Origin: Eudorina sp. 2006-703-Eu-15
Taxonomy: Eukaryota; Chlorophyta; Chlorophyceae; Chlamydomonadales; Volvocaceae
Assembly: GCA_003117195.1 (NCBI GenBank)
Contig: BDSI01000164.1
Coordinates: 124,001-188,000, forward strand
Length of the DNA: 64,000 bases
Direction: 5' to 3'
Shown here: positions 56,201 to 64,000 of the stretch, in pieces
How the letters are laid out: the number at the start of each line of letters is the position of its first letter
How positions within the stretch are numbered: position 1 is the stretch's first letter
Program-made: the position numbers and the translations under genes
Notes under the pieces: model-generated
Databases searched by the model: none
Told to the model about the DNA's origin: nothing
Seen by the model: only the letters and a program-made list of their open reading frames with translations

Positions 56201-58223
56201 ACGCCATATTTCCGCCACGCCATGTCGCCCTCCTTCGCTGTGCTGCCCTTTCATAGCCCTGCTGGGCTCGGGGCCGCCCCCGCTGCCTCCCTCCTCGGCG
56301 GCCAAGCACACAGCCGCGACGGCGGCCAGCACGCCGCTGACCGGCAAACTGCAGCGTTTCTCCGCACCCTCCCCACGCACCGGCGCCAGCGCAGCCTCCG
56401 CGGGCAAGCCTGGGCTCCCGGGTCTCGCCGCTGTCGTCGCCACGCCGGTTCGCCTGGGGCAGCAGCACCAGCACCCCGCCTTGACCGCGCCCGTGGTTGA
56501 GCCGCCGCCCGACGGGCCGGTTCGCAGCGCCGCGACCGACAACAGGCTGTGCCCAACCGCCGCGGGGCAGCCGCAGTTCCAGCAGCAGTTCCAGCCGCGA
56601 CCCGGTCAGCGGGATGCGCCTACGCCGCTGCGCGCGACGCCTCGCGCAGGTGCCGCAGCCGGGTCGCTGCGCGAGCTGCTCCTGCCGCAGCCGAGGGCGG
56701 CCTGCATCGCAACGCCCGAAGCTCACCACACAGGCGCTGCCGCCGCTGCTGGTGACCGTTCCGGTCTTGCTGCTGCGGATGGTGATGGTGATGGTGCTGC
56801 CGGTCCTTCGGGGGCCCCATCCCTCGCCCGAACGGACGCCGACCGGGACGCCCAACGCCACGATGCGCCCGGCAGTCCGGGCTCCTCCCCGCAGCTGCAC
56901 CACCCCCAGCATGCACAGGGCCCCGGGCGGCACATGCCGCCGCTGAGCCAGAGGGGGGCACGCGATGGCGAGGAGGAGGAGCAGCAGGATTTGCAGCAGC
57001 AGCAGCAGCCGTGGGGTCACCAGCGGCGGCAGAGCAACACGCTGGAGCTGATGGGCCGGCAGTCCATGCGGCAGCGGGAGTTCCTGCAGGGCCTGGGGAC
57101 GCCCGCCCCGCCTTCGGCCCTGGGCCTCAGCCGCCGGGGCAGCGCGGGCGGGCGGGGAGGCGCAGGGCTGGCGGGTCTCCAGGGGCGGCTCCAGGTGCGA
57201 TGCGGGGTTTGCATGTAGAGCCTGGGGCCAAAGGCCGCCTGGCTCCGAAGCGGGGCACACCGCCGCGAATGAACGAACGCGACATTAAGGCGTATGGGCA
57301 GCGAGGCGGGTATTGGTCACTCTGAGGATCTACCTGCTCGTGCAATCCGTTACCGCACGACCGCAGGCGGTGATGGCGGACCTGAAACTGGCGTTCGATC
57401 GGGAGGCTGAGTTGGCGGCGTCCGGGCGCTCGCCGCCACCGCCGCCAGGTAGGGACCGCCTGCCTCCGGGGCTCTCCGAACCCTTTGGGGCGGGCAAGTC
57501 AAAGTGTAGCACAGCCGGGGGCGGGGTCAGGGGCAGTGCCATGTTGCCGTCGCCTCGACGAACCCGTGGTGCTTCTCACCGCGTGGAACCCCCACTTCGC
57601 ATCTCCAGTCGCATTTCAACGGTTCCTAGAGCCCAGGCCCGCTCTCGCCCTGTCCCGCCCACACTCCGCGCTTCCGTTCCTGCTCCTGACCCCTGGGTGC
57701 AGCCACCAGCCTGCTGGTGGAGGTGGTCGGCCGGACACGCGAGGCGCACCTCACCAAGGCCAGCTGCAGGCTGCAGCGCGTATACGCCGCAGCGGACGCC
57801 CCCGGCGGAGGCGGCAGGGCGGGCGGCTCGCAGGCGCCGCCTGCCCCGCCGCCCCTCCTGCCCCCGCCGGGCCACTCGCTGACCGTGTTCCTGGACTCCA
57901 AGCGGGGCGACTGGGGAATGGAACCGGGGGAGAGGCTGCTGGTCTTGCCGCCGTACAAGGTCCTGCACATCCGCGCGGATGCGCTGCTGAGCGGTGCGGG
58001 GGAGGCGGGGGCCGCGATGGGGGATGGGGGAGCGACGGGCGACGGCGGGAGCGGGACCACCGCTGCAGGGCCTGCAGCTGATGGAAGTTTGGACGCGGGC
58101 TGGAACGCGGCGGATGGCGGCAACGGAGGCGGCGACAGGGCTGGCTCGCAGGCCGAGACGGGTGGTGTGGTGGTGGTGCTGGCGTACATAACCCGGAGGT
58201 GGAGTGGCGTGGGGGTCACGTAG
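53273..58223 (+). CDS. Large, mostly disordered protein of unknown function
   Basis: Best model, nine exons, about 990 residues: 53273-53467, 53642-53783, 54030-54088, 54416-54641, 54843-55055, 55202-55807, 56257-57194, 57367-57448, 57703-58223. The start is MLRINASLPFKRRFG, an acidic run, and DERRAELLRRLDFK; most of the rest is Gly/Pro/Ala/Ser/Gln-rich and probably unstructured, with a basic AQKAKKAKFVIRD patch, a poly-Glu/Gln stretch and a Met/Arg/Gln helix (QSMRQREFLQGLG). The last two exons look folded: VMADLKLAFDREAELAA, then LVEVVGRTREAHLTKASCRL and HSLTVFLDSKRGDWG...ERLLVLPPYKVLHI, whose alternating strands recall an OB-fold. I do not recognise the family. Phases agree throughout, but the ends of exons 2, 5 and 6 have alternatives (for exon 5-6: 55093 joined to 55276), and the first two exons could belong to a separate gene. 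Confidence 0.55.
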
Positions 58224-59753
58224 TGGGCTGCCGGGAGCGGCTCCAAGCCAAGCCCCAGCCGACTGCGTCGCAAGGCTGTGCACCGCAGTAAGGAAGCCCG
58301 GTTTTGTACAGTCCCCTGCAAGAGGGGGCCCTTATAGGGATGTCCTGCAACAGGTGATGTGGTTTGTATTTGTGTAGCGCAGTGGATATGTGCGGCAGGA
58401 GCTGCAACGTCACCGGACATGACATCCGCCCAGGTGCCCGTCATGATTCCGCCTGACTTGGCCGGGACGGCTGTCTTAGGGACTAACACAGGACTAACAC
58501 ATGCAGGGGATAGGACAGTGCTCGCTGGACGCGGTGAGGGGTGACGGTCGAGCAGCCCAGCGGTGGTGTCATATGCAGCCGCACAGCCAGCACCATGTGG
58601 CGCCGCACTTCTTCACACGCGGGCGAGGCGTTGGGTGGGCGCGACGGTCTGGACCATGGGCCTCTGCTGGAGTGGATATGCATACCGGGGGTACCGTACA
58701 TAGCCACAAGCCCCGCTGGCTCTGACGATGTACAAGTGTGCACCCGCACTCTTACCGGGCGTGCGTCTGTGCTACTGTAGCTAATCCTCGGACGACGCAA
58801 GGCCAGGATCATCCAACGCTGAGCCAGCCATTCGGAGCCAACACAGTTGGGTGCCTAGCTGGTCACCGCAGCGAGCCGCTGCACAAGCGCCACACTCCGG
58901 TCATCAACCCACACACACCACGGCTGCCTACGACACGGACGACATATGCACCGCAAGCGCTACACACTCCCACACATACGCGTCAGGCGCAAGGCCCCAA
59001 CGCAAAGAGAAAATGCACTAATGAAACCCCTCAAGAAGAGCATTACGCATTTTATTCCATTTCCACCGACACACCTGTAAGACAACCCCATGTACAGACG
59101 ACGACGCCGATGCCGGGCTTCCTAGCGAATGTAGCAATCTACGTTCCCGCCGTCCGCGCTGACACACGCGCGGCGGCTGTAGGAACGCCGACTCGGGGCG
59201 CAACGACCACCAGGAAGGCGCAGCGTCCTCAACTCAATTTCAGCTGCAAAACTAGATGCAGGATGATTTATTTGTGGCGCGCGCGCACGCAGCCAGTGCG
59301 ACCGTGGTACGCTGAGCCCGCTCGCTGCCAACACTGCACGACAACGTTCTTCACGTAGTCAAGGCACCCATACGAGCGCCTCTCCCCGTCCGCCAACCAG
59401 CGGGCCACCCGTCCAAAGACGTCTCCGGAAAGCACACCACTCGACGCGAGTATTCATGTCAGGACTGCTGTCCTCAAACCAGCAAGCAAACCCGCATCGC
59501 CAGCGCCCCAGGGCACGCAAGGTCTTGAGCCCCCAGTCCGAGCAGTCCTACCTCTTGCCAAACCGGTCAGCGCACCGCACCCACCTCAAACGGGCCCGAG
59601 CATCCCCAGCACCGGTCACGGCGATCACCGTGAGCTGACCCAAATCTCTTCCTCACGCTTGACACACTGACAAACTGGACCGGCACGCTTCACCTTCACC
59701 GAGGCAGCTTGACTGAATCTTCGGTATCTGTCGATCCGCCCTGTGTGTGGCGC
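58224..59753. other. Convergent intergenic region; no gene seen
   Basis: Holds the 3' UTRs of the disordered-protein gene (plus) and the Alba gene (minus). A plus-strand TGTAA lies at 59076-59080. No coding frame is supported. Confidence 0.55.
59076..59080 (+). terminator. TGTAA polyadenylation signal, plus strand
   Basis: First plus-strand TGTAA found after the stop at 58223; would give a 3' UTR of about 0.85 kb. Confidence 0.4.
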
Positions 59754-62454
59754 TCACGCCAGCGCCTCCGCGGCAGAGGGTGCCTCGCCCTCCTCACCCG
59801 GAGGGGCGCCGCCCCGGCCGCGGCCGCGACCTCCCCGGCCTCGCCCCCGCCCTCTCCCGCGGCCCCGCCCCCGGCCGCCTTCCGGCGCGCCGACGTCGCC
59901 CGCATCGCCCTCCACGCCGGCCTCAGCGCCCACCGCCGCCGCTGCGCCAGCGCCGCGGCCACGACCGCCGCCGCGCCGGCGGCCCCTGCGACCCCATCCG
60001 ACACGTCACGTCAAAAGGACCACGTTACCGGCGGTATCGATGAGGTACATCGCAGCGCGCAGACGTCTCACGCCGTGTGTTAACGAGAAGCCCGCCCGCC
60101 GTGTGTACTTCGCGAGGACCCAGTTCATATCCCGTGTTATGTGTGGCCAACGAGAGGGCTTTGGCGTTCGCATGTGTGTTCAGCGAGAAGCCCGGCCGAG
60201 TGTGTTCAAGGAGTACTGAGCGGCGAGACAGGAAGCATGTTACCACGAGGGCAGTGAAAGAACGCATCACCCCCAAGTCAGCTCCAAGATGAGGTCCATG
60301 CGGGTCTGCGGATACGTTCTTGGGCAGGCAATCAGGAGAGTGTGTGTGTGTGTGGCAGGCGAGACCGGAGCCGCGCGACCATGAAAGCAATGGCCCGCTG
60401 CTGCACGCGTACCTGCCCCGGCCACGACCGCCCTCTCCAGGGGCGCCCTCAGCCGCAGCCACGCCGCCTTCGGCGGCGCCCTCCGCGGGGACCGCACCCT
60501 CCGCACCGGCCAGCACGCCGCCGCGCCCGCGGCCCCTGCGTCGTCACACAACAACGCGGATAGCAGCCGGGCACTTGTGGTAGGTTCGTTGGTGCACCCG
60601 TGCAAGGCAATACGCTACGACGATGTCCGGCGCGGTCCGTGTTGGAGCGCATCTGACCAGCCGTGGGACACAACGGCGCACATCTTGGTTGGGCTTCCAG
60701 CGATTCGGCATGACCGCCTAAGAAAGTGGGCATGCCTGCCTACGAAAGTGAAAGCAGAAACCAGTCTGCTTAAAAAGCACGATTCAAATCGGTGCTGTGC
60801 ATCCTGCACGACTGCGTTGCTCGTCTTGAAGGTGACGCCGTGTCACAAAATCCTTTTCGCGAACTACATCTGCATGTACACAATGTGTAATGCTTGTGGT
60901 GAGCGTATTTTGCACGACGACACGCGCCAACAGCATTCGACCACGCACCTGCCGCGGCCCCTGCCGCGCCCCCGGCGGCCACCCTCGCCCCCGCGGCCGC
61001 CGCCGCCCCGACCCCGCGCCGGCGCCCGGTCCTCCAGCAGCTGCCTCTCCACATCGTCCAGCTCCAGCTCGTCAGCCGGCGCGGGGGCGGCGCCGCCCTC
61101 CTCGCCCGCCGTGGCCGGGGCGGCGGCGCGGGGCGGCTGCTCCGGCTTGACCTGGTCGGGTGGCAGCGGTGTCTGGTAGCCCGGGTGGGCGGTGTCCAGG
61201 GGGTCCAGGGAGAGGGTGATGGTGAGCACCGACACGTTGCGGGAGACCTGCGGCAGCCGGGTGGAGGGTGGCGGGCGCCAGGAGGGGGTGAGGGCGAAAG
61301 TAAGGACAGGGCGCGACGGGGCGGGTCGGCGCGCAAAATGGACACACGGGGCCTGATCCAGCAAGGAGTTTCACACACAGGTGTGCCGTCGTACAGGTCT
61401 CTTGGGTGACTGAGACAGGCTCTGAAGAGTGAAGAGCCCATCCTGGAGTGCGACCTCGGGACGATGGGCCCCGGGGCGCCGGTAGAGAATATTATATTCT
61501 GCAAAACGCATGCATGCATCCAATCTAGTGCATAACGAGCATGGGTTTTTACTTGGTGGTGCCACCCCCCGGTGTTGGTTGTGCACGCAGAGGCATGCGG
61601 CCCGTTTCGACCATGATAAAATATTAGTGGGCACACCGTGGGCACACCGTGGGCACACAACAGCCCGTATAAGGTCAGTTGCGAACCCACCCAACCACCC
61701 ACCTGAAGGGGATCGAGGCCCGGCTGGTTAGGCTCGTACTCGTCGACCAGGGTCATACTGGACGTCTCGGACAGCTGGTGCAGCCCCGCGACTCGGCGCT
61801 TAAGGACCTCGGCTGCGGATGTGGTGGAAGCGGCCACAGGAAGGGACATCACAAGCCGGTGATCAGACGACCAGGACGGTGTTACGTAAACTGGTCTTTA
61901 GTTGAAACGGAAAAGCGAAGCAGACGGCTGCCAAGCAGCAGGGTTACATTTCGGACCGAAAGCTGTACGTCAGTGCCCGTTATTGGAAATAGGGCGGTTG
62001 GTCCGTACATGCATTTTACCTGCGCGCAGCACGATCTGATGCGAGAGAGGGACAGCACTAAAGTTTGCGTGTCGACGTACCAATGGCAACAGTCTTGTTT
62101 ATGGCCTTGCCCATGGCCTTCAGCACTATCGTGCGGAACCCGATATCGCGGAAGAGGACCAGAGCATGCGAGACGTAGTTGCGTGTCTGCTCCGTCGACC
62201 GCACTCGAACCTGTCCAAGGGGACGTGATGCGACACGCATGGCGGGACCCCGTGCTCCTTACCACGCCTCAGCTCAATCCTAACAGCACACAAACGTGCA
62301 ATTTCCGATTACCACATGAAGAATTCACATCACTGGATACATCTGGGTGATGCCCGCCGAGCTCTTACTTGTCCCATACCGCCGGGACCCGCACCTCATT
62401 CTCTGCGGCAGGAGCCTCGTCACGAGGCTTGTGGACCCTTGTATAGTTCTCCAT
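59754..62454 (-). CDS. Alba-domain nucleic-acid-binding protein with RGG tail
   Basis: Six exons, 317 residues: 62454-62395, 62210-62081, 61812-61703, 61247-60949, 60535-60413, 59985-59754. The N-terminal Alba domain reads MENYTRVHKPRDEAPAAENE, VRVRSTEQTRNYVSHALVLF, TIVLKAMGKAINKTVAI, AEVLKRRVAGLHQLSETSSM, and RNVSVLTITLSLDPLDTAHP with PGYQTPLPPDQVKP. This is the longer plant Alba type (Arabidopsis ALBA4-6-like), proteins that bind RNA and R-loops and are found in cytosolic granules and the nucleus. Residues about 140-175 are acidic. From about 178 on there are three Arg/Gly blocks (RGRGRGR, RGRGG, and a long GRGRGRGRGRG run) separated by Ala/Glu/Gly spacers. Exon 5 is symmetric (phase 2 at both ends) and its start is almost the same as exon 6, suggesting exon duplication. 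Confidence 0.9.
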
Positions 62455-62789
62455 CAGTTAACACTGCTGAGCCAAAACACCCTGCTGTCGTGAGACTGCC
62501 CGCTCGACGATCCTACTTCACTTGGAAAGAGCACCGTCGCCCGTAAACCTATGGCAAAAGAGAGTATAGCTTGAAGGCGTGGTTGCGCGCGCTGAGCTGA
62601 TAAGCAGTGCGAGTGCAGTATGACGCCAGATCTCGCGAAAAGGTGTTGAGCAAGTGAACAAGTATTAGTAACTTCTCCACATATCTACATATCTTGCCAG
62701 CTCTGAGAGAGTATTTACAGCGAATTCTTCCGTCCTGACACGCTGGAAGGACAGAATACGGACAATCGTACAGTCAAGGATGCTCGTCG
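62455..62789. promoter_or_regulatory. Shared upstream region of the Alba gene and the edge gene
   Basis: 335 bases between opposed start codons, AT-richer than the genes. Promoter assignment is positional only. Confidence 0.4.
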
Positions 62790-64000
62790 ATGTTTCGTGT
62801 CCGTTGTAATCATTTTATGTTGCAAGCCATGACAGCAGATGTCCGTGCTCAGGACGCTCAGAGCCTGTTTCAAGCGGCGGAGAGCTTTTGCAAGTGGCCA
62901 AACAAGAAACCTTTGCGATTACGAGGTCTCGGCCATAATGCACCATCAGCCATATTCCTGGGAGGCTTTGAGTATGGCATGGGCGGCATTTTCGTCTCCT
63001 GCGATTGCGCATGCTGCGCGAACAAGCCAACGCTTGTTGGGGACGAAGTCGTGGAGGGGGAAAGTAAGAATCATGCGAGGTAGTGACTCTAAACCTGCAT
63101 TGTTATCAAGGAATCTCTGCCGATGCACCACAGAAATTGCTCTTGACTCATGTGGGCCCAAGGGTCGTTCTGGATCGTTTTCTTTCGCGACGTCGTCAGC
63201 TCTCCCGCCTGGGTGACCTTGATAACTGAATTATCCATACAAGGTCTGACCATCTTTGCATGGGCCAGTCATAGCTTTCTTACCGCACACCACGCCCCTA
63301 CCCGCGACCGCCTGCTCGGCCCCTAGCCACGCATCCCCTTTGTCAATAACGACAGCGACCTCCCCCCCTCTTCCACACACCCCTCTCCTCTCCTCCCCAC
63401 CCCGCCCCGCCCCTACCCTCCAGGCCGAGTCATGTCACTGCTCGAGTTCTCCATCCACTGCGGACTCGCGGAACTGATCGAACAGCGACTGTACGACGAC
63501 GGGCAGTTGGACGAGGCGGCCACGTACGAGACCGCGACCCGCCTGCTGCTCGACCTGCTCTTCGTGCTGGACGTCCCCGGCGGCGATGCGCGGACGGCCC
63601 GAGCGGCGGCGTCAGCGTCAGCGTCGGCACAGCCGCGGACCAGCGGCGGCGGCGGCGGCGGCGGAGGACGAGCAGGCGGTGGCGCCCTGGGGATCTTGCC
63701 GCTGTCGGAGTTCCTGCGCCAGGTGAGCGACACCGCCCGCCTTCACCTCCCCTCACCTCGCCTCCCCTCCCCTCCGCGCATGTGTGTGACCCTCGCGGGC
63801 CCACGCGCCCTCTTAACCCCCTCCTGCGAAGGTTTCCCCCCCGGCTGGTCCCCTTCCCCCTCCCCGCCCTCAGCGAATAGACACACGCTGTCCGGGTCCG
63901 GGTCTTTTGAGGCTGTTCCGCCGAGGCCACCAGCCGCGACCGACCGCCGCCGCCGCTTGCTCCTCCTTCCCACGCAGACAGGCGAGGCCGCGGGCGGCGC
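62790..64000 (+). CDS. Unrecognised plus-strand gene, 5' part (runs off the window)
   Basis: The clearest exon runs from an acceptor at 63424 (or starts at the ATG 63432) to 63722, followed by a GTGAGC donor. It encodes MSLLEFSIHCGLAELIEQRL, YDDGQLDEAATYETATRLLL and DLLFVLDVPGG, a helical, Leu-rich segment, then an Ala/Ser/Gly low-complexity stretch and ILPLSEFLRQ. The next exon starts at 63978 (TGEAAGG) and is cut by the window edge. An upstream exon 62790-63063, with a good GTAAGA donor in phase 1, joins to the 63424 acceptor in frame and would give an N-terminus MFRVRCNHFML...; this is less certain because a minus-strand frame over the same bases (62946-63161) also looks protein-like. No family recognised; helical-repeat scaffold is a guess. 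Confidence 0.45.

Overview
This window is nuclear DNA from a green alga, most likely a volvocine chlorophycean (Chlamydomonas/Gonium/Volvox group). The evidence is GC-rich coding sequence, short exons split by many introns with GCAG-type acceptors, TGTAA polyadenylation signals, abundant microsatellites and plant-type proteins, some with N-terminal transit peptides. No exon here is shared with a neighbour; gene models were built by hand by joining GT-AG exons whose phases agree and whose products match known families. Exon lists are in the evidence fields.

Layout. 0-7.1 kb: first exon of an OGFOD1/TPA1-type prolyl hydroxylase (minus), then divergently a triose-phosphate-translocator-family transporter (plus), then a tiny three-exon gene for a putative plastid SH3-like protein (minus). 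8.6-17.9 kb: an OTU1/YOD1 deubiquitinase (minus, 10 exons), divergent from uroporphyrinogen-III synthase (plus, 7 exons), followed by a 47-residue cytochrome bc1 subunit 10 (plus). 17.9-27.9 kb: a CWC21/SRRM2-type spliceosomal protein with a huge RS tail (minus), divergent from ceramide glucosyltransferase (plus, 10 exons). 28-43.3 kb: a gene-poor stretch with long 3' UTR, CA-rich repeats, an AT-rich block at about 35.6-39.4 kb and a few unassigned candidate exons. 43.4-52.1 kb: ABCE1/RLI1 (minus, 16 exons). 53.3-58.2 kb: a large unrecognised, mostly disordered protein (plus). 59.8-62.5 kb: an Alba-domain RNA/DNA-binding protein with an RGG tail (minus). 62.8 kb to the edge: the 5' part of an unrecognised plus-strand gene.

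The genes are housekeeping functions (tetrapyrrole synthesis, respiration, sphingolipid synthesis, splicing, ribosome recycling, protein quality control) and do not form one pathway. The notable organisation is repeated head-to-head pairs with short shared upstream regions, one tail-to-tail pair whose polyadenylation signals nearly coincide, and several families of short repeats dispersed in introns next to CA/GT microsatellites. I saw no convincing mobile element with coding capacity, CRISPR array, rRNA or tRNA.
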